Assembly: GCF_014905175.1 (NCBI RefSeq)
Contig: NC_057788.1
Location: 14,471,404 to 14,535,403, forward strand
Direction of reading: 5' to 3'
DNA from: Aphidius gifuensis
Taxonomy: Eukaryota; Arthropoda; Insecta; Hymenoptera; Braconidae
DNA length: 64,000 bases
Of this stretch, positions 47,676 to 60,492 are shown piece by piece (position 1 is the first letter of the stretch; each line of letters opens with the position of its first letter). The translations under genes and the position numbers were made by a program. Under the pieces are notes generated by a model. It saw only the letters and a program-made list of their open reading frames with translations. It ran no database searches and had not been told where the DNA came from.

Positions 47676-50600
47676 ATGCATTGGATCGGTTACGTGGCCA
47701 CGATAATCTGGTGGTCGACCGTCGCCAGGTCTCTAAGCACATTAAATCGAGGTCACAGTGAGTACATAGTTTTATTAAACATTTTCACCCTTTATTTTAT
47801 TATTTTATTATAGTAAACCCAGGTAGAAACTAATGTCAGTTTGACGTCAATTTTAGACTTCAGAGACATCAATTGACATTAAATTGACATTAATTTCTAC
47901 CTGGGAAGATTTGAAAAAATAATCAAATTTTGTATACAATAATTTTTCATTATCAACAGACGACAACATTATACCGAAAAACAAAACACATTTTATATCA
48001 AAAATATTTTTTTCTGTATCGTATAATTTAATTTGATAATTAAAAATTTCAATGAGGATTCTATTAGTTTTTCATAAAAACAACTATATTCATTTATATT
48101 TATAATTATTAAAAAATATTTATGACTATATTTATTAATTTATTGTGTTCTTCAGCGAATAAAAGTGTATCTTTCTTTCATACCGAATGCGATGACTTTG
48201 TGACTACTAACCGAGATAAAATTTATTTACTGACACATAATAGCGGGATTAATCTAAAAAGAGCATACGCCGATATATATATATTAAAATCAAGTTAACC
48301 ATCAACATTAAATTATACCGATAAAAGACGTCACTCTACAGTATATCGTTTTTATGTCGATCCGCTTTTGATGTTAATGGATAGCTTAATAAAGCGTTAT
48401 AAATTCGAAACTGAAGGTGGTTTAGATTTCAAAATCAGCCAAACTACATACATATTTTATCCCTAGATTAATCATCAAGCCAATTCACCATACCCATTCG
48501 TTGACTTGAAAAGGTTTCTTGTTTTTGTGCGAGAAACTACAGTTGAACCGAAATCAAGTGATCTCTATTTATATTTTGCAGTTGGTTTAGTGAAAGGATA
48601 ACAAAAGTAGTAACTTTTCAATTAATTAAACCATTAGTGGAGCAAATCACGCTTATTTTTTATTAATATCTTAACAAGTGATCTTTATAATGGAAAAGTA
48701 ACTAAGATTCTATTTCTTAAATATTATCATATGTTTTTATTGAAACCACGAAGAATAAACTGTTTTCTAAATCATTAGGTACTCACAAAACCACAGTGTA
48801 AACCATAAGAAAACTGTTATGTACATATTCTTTTTAAAAGTTTTGAGTTGAAAGAATAAAACTGTTTTACATCAGTTTAAAACCGAGCTCAATTAATACC
48901 GTAAAAGACACGTTGCGTTAAGACTGTTTTAAAGATAGAATAAATCATTTTGTTTGATCCATGAATGCTTTTTTTTTTTTTTTAGGCTACAAAATCAGTC
49001 CAAAACCATGTCGAATACCAGGTACTCCAGGAAGTGGAAACAGTCAACAGGGTACATGTATGTTCGTTTGGGAGTGTATAAAATCCGAAGGAATACACGT
49101 AGGTGTATGCGTTGACACATTTATGTTTGGTAGTTGTTGTGCAAAAAAAGATACGAAAACAACAATAACACCAATAATAACAACAACAACAACCACGACA
49201 ACTACCACAACTATAATACCGACAATAAATTGGGAGGATAGTGTCACGACTGATTTAGCATTGGGATTGTCTGATACAACACTTGATATTATTACAACCG
49301 TTAAAATAAATAATAAAACAAATGAAGAGGTGACAATTAGGCCGAGACCGATTCACGCGATTTATACTAGTCGTCCGAAGAGGCCAAGTTCGTATGAATT
49401 ACAATTATCGCCAGCACGATTACCAGACGATGGTAAAAATCAAATGGTAGAAGAGGACGATACAAACCAACGACTCCGAACAAATAATAGTTATCATCAT
49501 GAGGTGTCACCTGATAAAACAACCGTTATAATTACTAAAACACCGTCACCTGTATTGTCAACATCACCAACACTACTATCAAAACCATTAAATTTTCAAA
49601 ACTCTACTGAAAAAGAAGAAGATAACATCATTGTTAAGGTAGGTTTTTTTAATTCAGCAATTTATAAAAATCATTAATTTTATTTCTATGATTATGATTC
49701 GACTTTTGTTAGCAGGAAACTAATAGTGATCAAATAGCAGCAGCTAGCTTAAATTTGATACGAACGGAGAAACCACCAATATCCTGGTTTTCAACAAGTA
49801 CTTCATCGATTGGGTCATATTCAATCACAAAAAAACCAACTTATAGACCAGATTCATCTTATTTATCACCAACCAAAACTAGACCAAATTTTATATCAAA
49901 GCCTCATGATTTGTCCCAAAAGCCAAATAAATTATGGACAACAATAAAGCCGGACAGTCACAACACAAGGTAAATAACTATAGGAAAAACTTCACTTTAT
50001 TTTTAGATTATTTCAATTCATGGGTATAATTAATAATTTTAATAAAATATGTCTGTTTTGTAAATGTAATTTTTTTAAAATGATTTTTCCTGTTTTGTGG
50101 AAATGGCCTATGATAATCTTTGACATCAGTACTACGACAGAAACAAGTACAAGTCAAACAATTCATTGGCGAGTGACAACAGAACCTGCATTTATTACCA
50201 AACATAAGTATCCAAGTCATTTGTCGACGTTGCCAGTTTCTCATCGTCCTGATTACACAGCTCATCCGAACTGGGATGATAAAACGTGGATACAAACAAC
50301 TGATAAACGTCCATTGATAAATGACGATGATCGTAAGGATAACGATGGTGAAACGACCAATGAACTTTCTGACAAGCATCGACCGAGTCAAAATGTAAAT
50401 CATCAACAACAAAAAGTAAATTTGGCATTTTTGTATTCACTCTATTATACTAATGATGTAAATTTATTTTGAATTGAGAAACTTATCTGAGAATTTCCTT
50501 TTTATTAAACAGAAAAAACCGATAGATTATGCTAAACCTTTTGGCTCGTCAAGTCATTACATAACTTCTTCGGATATTGGCTCATCATCAAAACTAAAAC

Positions 50601-52081
50601 CTACTCGAAAACGAAAACCCCAACCACCAAGAGTCACCACAACAACAGATTACCCTGAAACACTTATTCAACCGAGTCATGAAACATCAATTGCATTAAG
50701 CACATCAACAACAAAAATATCACAATCAACACCAAAAAAAACCACAACAACAAGTACATCAACAACATTGTCTCCGACAACGACGACAACAACCACAACT
50801 GAAATACCACCATCGACAACAAAAAAAAGTTTGTTAGGCTCAGTGCCAACTGTTTCAGCAGTTATTGGTAATGATGATGGTAAAAAATCAACTCAATGTG
50901 GTGTACCACCACTGTTCCCTCGACCAGAAACGAGAATTGTTGGTGGCAAAGATGCACCTTTTGGAAGATGGCCATGGCAAGTCTCAGTACGTAGAACATC
51001 ATTTTTTGGTTTCTCAAGTACTCACAGATGTGGTGGTGCTGTTTTAAACGAAAATTGGATTGCAACTGCTGGACACTGTGTTGACGAGTAAGTAATTGTT
51101 TTGTCAATAACCGAATTTCCAACAGATGTTTTTTTCTTTAACTATTGAAACTAAAGAATTATAGTTTTGCGCTTTCTAAACTATTCAATTTCTCTTTATG
51201 TCATTTTTGTAATTTAATCTGTTTATGTCTTTAGCTTGCTAACCTCACAGATTAGAATCCGGGTTGGTGATTACGATTTCTCATCTGTTCAAGAACGCTT
51301 ACCTTACATAGAAAGAGGTATCGCTAAAAAGGTTGTTCATCCCAAATACAATTTCTTCACTTATGAGTATGATCTTGCGCTTGTAAGACTTGAAAGTTCA
51401 CTTGTTTTTGCACCACACATATCGCCAATATGTTTACCAGCAACTGATGATCTTCTTATTGGTGAAAATGCAACAGTTACTGGATGGGGAAGACTAAGTG
51501 AGGGCGGTACACTGCCGTCAGTACTTCAAGAAGTAAGTAAAATCTCTATCTACTCAATAATGATTACTCAGAATTGTAGGAAATATTCGTTTTTTTTTTT
51601 TTTTAATTCCATTTTTATCTATTATAGGTGTCTGTGCCCATTGTGAGTAATGATGTATGTAAATCCATGTTTTTGAGGGCAGGAAGACACGAATTCATTC
51701 CAGATATTTTTTTGTGTGCTGGATATGAAAATGGAGGACAGGATTCATGCCAGGTCTGTCTTTTTTTTACAGTATTTTTATACGGAAATTTAGGACTATA
51801 ATTGTTATACTTAATAATTTAATTAGGGAGACTCAGGTGGTCCTCTTCAGGTTCGTGGAAAGGATGGTCGGTATTTCCTCGCTGGAATTATCTCCTGGGG
51901 AATAGGTTCGTATAAATTTCGATATTATTACGTAAAGAAAAAATTCGAAAAATCATTAATATTATTTAAAATTTTCATCACAGGCTGTGGAGCTGCATCA
52001 TTACCAGGAGTCTGTACACGAATTTCGAAATTTGTACCTTGGATTCTTAAGAATGTTGCTGATAAAAACTCAGTGTTGTGA
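47676..52081 (+). CDS. Sb: Stubble-like modular serine protease
   Basis: Nine coding exons with agreeing phases: 47676-47757, 48986-49638, 49716-49969, 50130-50415, 50513-51087, 51235-51532, 51628-51753, 51827-51905, 51984-52081; 816 aa. Seen: a short hydrophobic N-terminal segment (~6-18); a six-cysteine knot (C36, C52, C58, C69, C78, C79); a Thr/Ser/Pro-rich stem (~80-560) with poly-Thr runs; activation site R567|IVGG; S1-family domain with H614 (TAGHC), D663 (YEYDLALV), S761 (GDSGGP) and D755, predicting trypsin-like cleavage after Lys/Arg. The catalytic domain closely resembles Drosophila Stubble (GRWPWQVSVRRTSFFGFSST segment). Family role: apical cell-surface protease in epithelial, leg, wing and bristle morphogenesis, downstream of ecdysone and linked to Rho signalling. 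Drosophila Stubble is a type II membrane protein; here the anchor is unusually short and could be a signal peptide, or an upstream coding exon may be missing, since the frame is open back to the acceptor at 47667. Confidence 0.95.
47818..47905. repeat. Tiny CCCAGGTAGAAA foldback in Stubble intron 1
   Basis: An 88-bp palindrome beginning CCCAGGTAGAAACTAATGTC and ending its complement. The interior consists of TTGACATTAAATTGACAT-type words. Same terminal design as the CCCTGGTRGAAA elements at 7407, 17515 and 29494. Confidence 0.75.
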
Positions 52082-52099
52082 AAATTAATTATCACATCG

Positions 52100-52108
52100 T
52101 GAATAAAC
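52100..52108 (+). terminator. Candidate polyadenylation signal of Stubble
   Basis: GTGAATAAACG lies about 20 bases after the stop codon. A second AATAAA (GGGTAAATAAAC) follows near 52153. Either could serve; inferred from motif only. Confidence 0.35.
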
Positions 52109-53283
52109 GAATATTCTGAATTATATACATATGATAAATATTTTAAAAGGGTAAATAAACTAAAATATTGATAATCAATCATAGAATAAATAATTGCAAG
52201 TAAATCTTAGCCGGAATCAATAGCAACAATAATAATATTATTATTCCGTGTATGGATTACTTGACACTTCTTTTTTATTACTGGATATGAAAAGAATATA
52301 GAAATATAAAAAGAAAAGAATAAAAATTCATCGTTATAATAGTAAGCAATGACATAACTAAAAATATTTATTGTTAATTTCAACGAGTCAATTTTAAAAG
52401 ACATAAAATTGCTAAAAGCAATTATATATTTTTTACAATCTGTATATTAAATTTTACTTTTAAATGTAATAACTCATTCGGTAAATTTGTCCTTTATTTA
52501 TAAGCATGAATATACTCTCAAGTATTCTGAGAAAAATATATTAGTAATAATAAATAAAATCAGAACTAGTTGATCAGAAGTAATTGAAGCACTTGAATCT
52601 GAGTAACCTTATCCCTTGCAGTTATTTTATTGAGACATATTTATAGATATCTGCTGCTCTCGATGTTTTCTTGATTTGGTTAATATTACTTTAGTTTAAT
52701 TAACTGAAAAAATTTTTTTTTTAGAATATCAACAAGCATAAATGCTAAATTGTTAAATAATAAATTGAATAAATACCCAAAGCTAATTGCTCAAAGAAGT
52801 CTTGAGTTTAGAGGGTCATCAATTCTACCGGCAGTTACAGCGGCTGATGTGTGCACGTCAATTATAAAAAATATAAAACTTCGGTCGGCGATAAATGGTA
52901 CTGGATGTTTTGAATGCAGCAAGTTCTCTAAAAGCCACAAAATAAGAAAAAAAACCAAATTAATAAACAAGAATATTTACAAACAATTTTACTTCAATTT
53001 TTTCTGCAAATTTTTTTTAGGTTACATATAATTATAATTCAATTTAATTACATGTAGTGATGAATTATTAATGGAGAATTGTCGAATGAAAAAATTTATT
53101 AAAAACAGCAGCTCGCAACACCATCAAATACAATTACATATCATTATTATTTATTCCCTGATGATACGACCCAACCCTATAAAGGAACGGTCATGTAACA
53201 GCTCCCACGAAAAAATATATATCCCGGATATAAGCCATTTGGATATATACCGGATATATCCAAGAGAATAACTGGTGTTATTC
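52109..53283. other. Downstream of Stubble; one weak open frame
   Basis: After a T-rich tract ending TTTTTTTTTTAG (about 52724), a plus-strand frame runs to TAG-free position 53031 for about 100 codons. It contains KYPKLIAQRSLEFRG and LRSAINGTGCFECSKF, of mixed composition in the first 60 codons and then Lys/Phe-rich. It has no recognised domain and no clear donor, so I list it only as a possible orphan exon. The rest is AT-rich. Confidence 0.3.
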
Positions 53284-53573
53284 TGAAGGAGGTTATGCAG
53301 TTAAGCCTCTTTTTTAGTGTTCCGTAGGACACTTATGTTTTCGCTTTTCTGTGACTTTTTGTTATTTCGAGATAAAACGTGAAGTCCTGAAACGAATTGG
53401 CTTGTGAGATGCTCATTTTCTTTATTTTTTTTGGCCAAAAGCAATCGTCATATTTATTTCTAATTTTGGGGCCTTATTAGATTTAATATGCCCATTTTTG
53501 GACATCGCCCAATTCCAAATATTGACCGATCAATTCCAGCAATATTTTAATAGACGACGCTTCGTCTGTAGAC

Positions 53574-54183
53574 TAGTGGTCTTCGATTCTTGAAATAAGT
53601 ATCGGAATCGGAGTATCGATACTTTTTTTTTTAAGAATCGGAAAATCGATGCATCGGCCAAAAATAGTACTCGATACTTAAGTATCGAGTACTTTTTTTT
53701 TTTTTTTTGAATGAATTATCATCTGATTATAATATTTTTATTTTTTTTAACTATATATTCATGAGAAAATTCAGAAAATTTAAAAAAAAAAAAAAATGAT
53801 TTTATTTATTTATATAATTATTTATTGATTTGTTTATTGAATTGAAAAAAATTCCATTTCACGGTAGGTCATACGTTACTCGGTAGGTAAAGAAATCATC
53901 ACTTTAGTGAAAAATGGTAAAAACACTATTTTTTTTTTCTAATATAATAGAACCATAGTTTACAAACAAATAAAAATAGAAAAAAAAATCCAAAATAAAA
54001 AAAATTAACCAAGTAATTTCATATTTTTTCTTGGTTCAGTACACCCGATTTTTTTTTCCGATTCTTGAAAAAAAGTATCGAGAATCGATACATCGGCCCA
54101 AAAAAAGTATCGAGTAAAAGTACTCGATACTTTCCGATTTAAAATCGGCTTGTCGATACATCGGCAAAAATCGAAGACCACTA
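53574..54183. mobile_element. hAT-like word foldback, TSD CTGTAGAC (word AGTATCGATAC)
   Basis: TIRs TAGTGGTCTTCGATT, flanked by an exact 8-bp duplication CTGTAGAC (53566-53573 and 54184-54191). The uninterrupted target is present at 56223-56236. Both ends are packed with AGTATCGATAC, ATCGATGCATCGGCC and TACTCGATACTTAAGTATCG words; the middle is AT-rich. Confidence 0.92.
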
Positions 54184-54358
54184 CTGTAGACTCTACGATA
54201 TTTATTTCAAATTTTTCGGTTGTTTATTTTTTTTTTTTTATTCAACGATATGTAGTGTCACAAACTGTTTTTTTGCAATATTTTTTGAACCGCTGAACCG
54301 AATTAGTCGATGTTAAAAAAAATTTAGGTTTTTTTTTTTTTCCAAAAACAGACATGAT

Positions 54359-56100
54359 TAGAGATGCACACGAGACGAGTCTCGAAAAATGACCAAAACA
54401 ACAGTCTCGTCTTGGTATCGTCTCGGCTGAAAAAATCAAAGTCTCGTCTCGGTCTCGTCTCGAGTAAAAAAAATCGGAGTCTCGTCTAATCTCGGCTGTA
54501 TAAATATGAAGTGAACAAAAGTAAACTTTTTTTTTTATTATCAATACAACATTTTTAAATCAAGAGGCACGGTAGTGCCTCGAGTCAAGTATGAGAAAGA
54601 AATATATATGTGTCGATGAGAATATGTGTGAGATGAGATTAACTACTAGTACCGTGCCTTATTATACATCAAATATTTTGTCCCCTTCCGTCTCAAATCT
54701 TTTAGAAATTTAATTAAAATATGATAGAGTTCAATGAGGATGTTGAGGTTTGGTAATGATCCCATAAATCGATGTCAAGCTTTTTTTTTAAAAAAAAATC
54801 AGATTTTTTCATTGCGGTAATATATATTTAAAGCATAATTGATATTTACGGTCTTTGCGTTTTTATCAAATGGACCAGATTTCTTCCGTTCAGTTGGTAA
54901 AACTTTACAATTACTTCTTTTCTCTTTTTTTAGTGTTTATATTTTGGCTGCACTGCAGTATGTTATTATTTGTTTGTATGCATGACATAACCTCTAAACT
55001 AATTTGACAGCATAAATAAATTGTTTACTCTACAAAAAGATGTGATATCTCAACAAAAACAAAAAACAAGTTTTTTTTACAAAAAAAGTGTCAAGAATTC
55101 GAAATTGTCACTAATTGTGTGTATATTAATTAAGATGCGATACCAGAAAGACAAGAAAGAAATATATTTTTGACGTTGTAATTAAGTCTGAACTATTGAA
55201 AAAAAAAAATTTTAAACTTGACCCCACCTGGTTTTTCCCAAATAAAATTTCAAAGCAAAAAAACATATATTTTACATCAGGTGGGGTCAAGTTTAAAATT
55301 TTTTTTTTTCAATTATTCAGACTTAATTACAACGTCAAAAATATATTTCTTTCTTGTCTTTCTGGTATCACATCTTAATTAATATTCACACAATTAGTGA
55401 CAATTTCGAATACTTGACACTTTTTTTGTAAAAAAAACTTGTTTTTTGTTTTTGTTGAGATATATACATTCTTGTAATATATGCATATAAAATATATTTT
55501 TTTTCTTTTTTATTCTTTTATAACGTATGAGTACTTTATTAGTTTTTTTTCAATTATTAATTAACAATGAATATTGCATTTATTTTAACTCAAAAATTAC
55601 GTATCGATTGTACTGAACAACAAACAAAAAAATATATAAAATGAATATAAATTAATAATAAATAAATCAAGTTTAAATTAAAAAAAAAATGCTTATTTAT
55701 ACTTTGATTTAACATATATAATGAAGATGTTCTTTATTTATTTCGTACGTCTAAATCAAAATATAATTTACCATTATTTTTTTAAATTAAGCTGGATTTC
55801 AATTTAATTTTTATTCATTTTATATATTTTTTTGTTTGTTTATAGTTATTATATAGATGCAATATGTATAAGAACTTAATACTAAAAAAGGCACCACAAA
55901 AAAAAAAAAAAAAATTAAGAGAACCAAATTTGATATTATTGATGACACGGCGAGACTCTCGCGAGAAGTCTCGGACCAATGCTAGTAACGTCTCGGTCTC
56001 GTCTCGCCTGAAAAATTGTCAGTCTCGTCTTGGTCTCGTCTCGAGTTCGCGAGACGAGACGAGAAAGTGCGAGACTGGTCTCGTCTCTTGTGCATCTCTA
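54359..56100. mobile_element. hAT-like word foldback, TSD GACATGAT (word GTCTCGTCTCG)
   Basis: TIRs TAGAGATGCACAMGAGACGAG, flanked by an exact 8-bp duplication GACATGAT (54351-54358 and 56101-56108). About 130 bp at each end consist of GTCTCGTCTCGG words. The interior carries a long palindrome (about 55040-55465, arms ~190 bp including TAAACTTGACCCCACCTG). A second, disrupted copy starts at 56855. Confidence 0.92.
55040..55465. repeat. Palindrome with ~190-bp arms inside the GTCTCG element
   Basis: ACAAAAACAAAAAACAAGTT, TCACTAATTGTGTG, GACAAGAAAGAAATATATTT and TTTAAACTTGACCCCACCTG on the left are mirrored in the same order on the right, around a centre near 55250. A transcript would form a very long hairpin. 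Confidence 0.85.
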
Positions 56101-56345
56101 GACATGATATTTTTTTCTACTTTTTGGGCTTTATTAGATTTTATATGCCCATTTTTGGACATGGCCCAATTCCAAATATTGACCGATCAATTCCGGCAAT
56201 GTTTTAATCGATGACGCTTTATCTGTAGACTCTACGATATTTTTTTCAAATTTTTCGGTTGTTTATTTTTTTTTTTTATTCACGATATGTAGTGTCACAA
56301 ACTGTTTTTTTACAATATTTTTGTAAACAGCAAGAAAAAAAAATA

Positions 56346-56854
56346 AAAAATCCTACGGAACACTTAAGGTGCACCTTGGGGAACTTGACTATCTTTTTTT
56401 TTTTGAAACATAATGAGAATGTTCTGAAATTTTGTACACAGTTAGATCTTTTTATTTTGAACACGACGGTATAATTATTTTCTTATGTTGATCGGTTGAA
56501 CTTTTTGTAATTACTTATTGGAAATATTATTTAATATTGGCTCTTATGAAGATTTCAAAAATTTTTTTTCGGATAGGAAAAATGATGAAAAAGTCTTGAA
56601 AAAAATCACATATATACTAAAAACCGAGTTTTATTAATTGCGCGAAAAATTTGCATATTTTGATCGGTCAATTAATGGGTAATTAATTATAAACTTTACA
56701 AAAATTGGATGTGGCAACGTATAACATGTTCAAACGAACACACACACTCGCAGTCCCATATATTGTATACGGAGCGCAGGCAATTTTTACTTTATTTTTT
56801 TACAGTGTAGCCAGATTTCAATTTTATCCATGACGTCAGAAGCAACACCCGCAA
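56346..56854. mobile_element. Inverted relative of the 26818-27340 foldback
   Basis: AATGAGAATGTTCTGAAATT, TATGTTGATCGGTTGAA, TAAAAACCGAGTTTTATTAA, TGGCAACGTATAAC and CCCATATATTGTATACGG follow the order of the 26818-27340 element in reverse orientation. Its ends are less well preserved. Confidence 0.75.
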
Positions 56855-57359
56855 TTAGAGATGCACACGAGACGAGACGAGACGAGATTTGATCGAGCCT
56901 CGTCTCGGTCTCGTCTCGAGTAAAAAAAATCGGAGTGTCGTCTAGTATCGGCTGTATAAATATAAAGTGAACAAAAGTAAACTTTTTTTTTTAGGGAATT
57001 TTGATTTCCTATTGTTTTCGCTTTTCTTCTGGACCCCCCCCCCCCCTAACCATGGTAGACACCCCCCCAAAAAATTTTTTAAGTCCCTTAATCTTAACCA
57101 ATACGATATATATGGAAAATATAAAGAAAAATATAGAAAACTCACTGAATATAAAGAAAAAAAAGATAAATATGGGAAAATATCAGTAAATATAAAAAAA
57201 AAAATGATCATACAGTTGCTGAAGCAACTGTGCCTTCCCTGCGGGGGGAATTTTAATTTCTTCTTTAATATATATCGAAATTCGTGACTACAAATTTATT
57301 TCATTCTCTATCGTTACAATGATTATTGTTACAACTAAAATTTATTTAATTTTCATTCA

Positions 57360-58137
57360 TTTTGCTTGTTCCTTCTAATGGGTCATCTCCATGTCCAGAA
57401 TCACTTTCTTCTAACCTTTTAAACTCTCCGTTTTTATTCATTTCGTTGTACTATGATTTTAGCCTGTCAATGTTAAATATTTATTACGAAATTGTCGAGT
57501 TCGATTGTATTTATTTTATTTACTTTTTTCTCTCGGTTGAATCAGGATTTAACGTTTTAGTTGTTGCTGAAGTCGTCGTTATATTTTTAATTTTTTTATA
57601 TTCATTTATTTTCAATTCCTTTGATGCTATCACATCACCCTTTTTTCCCTAGAAATTTTCTGCCTCTTCATTCCATAAAGTTAGTCCAATCTAAAATATA
57701 TTTCCTTTGGTAAAATTACTATCTTTGTTTAGTTTAATCAAACTTTTTTTCATTTAAATTTTATTTTACTTCATAATCACTGTCGTCTTCTAATGTTATT
57801 GTTCTTTATTTTGATAACCGTACTGACATTGCATATATAAATTCCATTTTATTTATTGCTATTATGATTGCGATGATATCTAAATAATGTCATTATTATT
57901 ATTGAATAGTTTTCTTTTTTTTTTTTTTGGCTAAAATTATTTTGCCTGCAAATGATTTAATTGGTAGATGTACAATTTCTTGTATTTTTTTAATCTCGAA
58001 ATTAATTTTTGGTATATTTTCATTTTCCTCATCGTCATCGAATTTTATATTAGCTTCTACTGGTATCATTATTTCTTTATTATTATTATTATTGATGGGT
58101 ATTGTTCATTAATTTTTCTCACTAATCCTCCAGTGAT
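57360..58137 (-). pseudogene. Twin of the coding-like sequence in left palindrome arm
   Basis: Mirror image of 59701-60480 on the minus strand: 58137-57950 encodes the same VRKINEQYPSI..EIMIPVEANIKF..VHLPIKSFAG peptide, with an extra ATT-repeat insertion (Ile run) and one V/I difference. Stop codons and frame breaks occur at similar places. Confidence 0.3.
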
Positions 58138-59700
58138 CGTATATATTATGTTTAACTTGAATATTTAATAATTTATCATGTTAATTATTTTTTTTTACAT
58201 CTTTTTGTTGAAAAATCTTGTTGTTAAATATGATTTTTCCATGATATTCTGCTATACTTTTCTTTTTTGTTTACTCATATTTTCCTAATATTTTCCTATA
58301 ATTATCGTATTTTTCTTTATATTCAGTGATTTTTCTATATTTTCGTTTATTCGTTTATATATTCTTTATTTTTCTATATTTTTCTTCATTTTCCATATTC
58401 ATCTTGTTTAAATTAATTAAGGGACTTAGAAAATTTTCGGGGATGGTGGGGGAATAATTGATATGTTCCCTTATTTATCGTTTTGTTCTTTATATTCAGT
58501 CACTTTTCTATCTATTTCTTTATATTTACCGATTTTTCTTTGATATTTTCCTATATTCTCCTTTATATTTACTGATATTTTCCCATATTTATCGTTTTTT
58601 TCTTTATATTCAGTCACTTTCCTATATTCTCTTTTATATTTACTGATATTTTCCCATATTTATCGTTTTTTTCTTTATATTCAGTCACTTTTCTATATTT
58701 TCCTTTATATTTACCGATTTTTCTTTGATATTTTCCTATATTCTCCTTTATATTTACTGATATTTTTCCATATTTATCTTTTTTTTCTTTATATTCAGTG
58801 AGTTTTCTATATTTTTCTTTATATTTTCCATATATATCGTATTGGTTAAGATTAAGGGACTTAGAAAATTTTCAGGGGTGGTGTCTACCATGGTTGGGGG
58901 GGGGGGGGGTCCAGAAGAAAAGCGAAAACAATAGGAAATTAAAATTCCCTAATAAAGGAAAGTGACTGAATATAAAGAGAAAAACGATAAATATGGGAAA
59001 ATATCAGTAAATATAAAAGAGAATATAGGAAAATATCAAAGAAAAATCGGTAAATATAAAGGAAAATATAGAAAAATGACCGAATATGAAGAAAAAAATG
59101 ATAAATATGGGAAAATATCAGTAAATATAAAGAAAAATATAGAAAAGTGACTGAATATAAAGAAAAAAACGATAAATATGGGAAAATCTCAGTAAATATA
59201 AAGGAGAATATAGGAAAGTGTCTGAATATAAAGAAAAAAACGATAAATATGGGAAAATATCAGTAAATATAAAGGAGAATATAGAAAAATATCAAAGAAA
59301 AATCGGTAAATATAAAGGAAAAGATAGAAAAGTGACTGAATATAAAGAACAAAACGATAAATAAGGGAACATATCAATTATGCCCCCTCTCCCCCCCGAA
59401 AATTTTCTAAGTCCCTTAATTAATTTAAACAAGATGAATATGGAAAATGAAGAAAAATATAGAAAAATAAAGAATATATAAACGAATAAACGAAAATATA
59501 GAAAAATCACTGAATATAAAGAAAAATACGATAATTATAGGAAAATAATATGAGTAAAATATGAGTAAACAAAAAAGAAAAGTATAGCAGAATATTATGG
59601 AAAAATCATATTTAACAACAAGATTTTTCAACAAAAAGATTTAAAAAAAAATTATTAACATGATAAATTATTAAATATTTAAGTTAAAAAAAAAAATACG

Positions 59701-60492
59701 ATCACTGGAGGATTAGTGAGAAAAATTAATGAACAATACCCATCAATAAATAATAAAGAAATAATGATACCAGTAGAAGCTAATATAAAATTCGATGACG
59801 ATGAGGAAAATGAAAATATACCAAAAATTAATTTCGAGATTAAAAAAATACAAGAAGTTGTACATCTACCAATTAAATCATTTGCAGGCAAAATAATTTT
59901 AGCGAAAAAAAAAAAAAAAAAAAAGAAAACTATTCATGCAATAAGAATGACATTATTTACATATCATCGCAATCATAATAGCAATAAATAAAGTGGAATT
60001 TATATATGCAATGTCAGTACGGTTATTAAAATAAAGAACAATAACATTAGAAGACGACAGTGATTATGAAGTAAAATAAAATTTAAATGAAAAAAGTTTG
60101 ATTAAACTAAAAAAAGATAATGAATTTACCAAAGGAAATATATTTTAGATTGGACTAACTTTATGGAATGAAGAGGCAGAAAATTTCTAGGGAAAAAAGG
60201 GTGATGTAATCGCATCAAAGGAATTGAAAATAAATGAATATAAAAAAATTAAAAATATAACGACGACTTCAGCAACAACTAAAATGTTAAATCTTGATTC
60301 AACCGAGAGAAAAAAGTAAATAAAATAAATACAATCGAACTCGACAATTTTGTAATAAATATTTAACATTGACAGGCTAAAATCATAGTACAACAAAATG
60401 AATAAAAACGGAGAGTTTAAAAGGTTAGAAGAAAGCGATTCTGGACATGGAGATGACCCATTAGAAGGAACAAGCAAAATGAATGAAAATTA
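59701..60492 (+). pseudogene. Decayed Lys/Asp/Glu-rich coding-like sequence in right palindrome arm
   Basis: I do not recognise the product. On the plus strand of the right arm an open stretch (59701-59940) reads ITGGLVRKINEQYPSIN, then an acidic DDDEENENIP segment and VVHLPIKSFAGKIILA. After frame breaks, 60201-60320 reads GDVIASKELKINEYKKI and ends ERKK-stop, and 60400-60492 reads MNKNGEFKRLEESDSGHGDD. Upstream, 58960-59350 encodes a tandem repeat around YKEKNDKYGKISVNIK. Composition resembles a degraded protein gene more than random AT-rich DNA. The left arm carries the same series on the minus strand. Confidence 0.3.

Larger units (their letters stand above)
53284..56345. repeat. Duplicated ~250-bp segment carrying two hAT insertions
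   Basis: The block ATTAGATTTAATATGCCCAT..GACATCGCCCAATTCC..TCTGTAGAC..TCTACGATATTT..TAGTGTCACAAACTG occurs at about 53475-54275 and again at 56125-56310. The first copy is interrupted by the element 53574-54183. The second is intact and shows the empty site CTGTAGACTCTACG at 56223. A GGAGGTTATGCAG left end (53287) and GTTCCGTAGG / CCTACGGAAC at the borders suggest these are parts of one older foldback. Confidence 0.65.

Noticed and set aside
49044..49247. Val-rich minus-strand frame
   Set aside because: Opposite the poly-Thr stem of Stubble; a composition artefact.
50008..51122. Several minus-strand frames opposite the Stubble stem and protease exons
   Set aside because: Shadow frames opposite well-supported coding exons; low-complexity Thr codons read as open on the other strand.
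57001..57211. Frames spanning the poly-C tract and GAATATAAAG repeats
   Set aside because: Low-complexity frames on both strands of a palindrome; only the less repetitive parts further in were kept, as weak pseudogene candidates.
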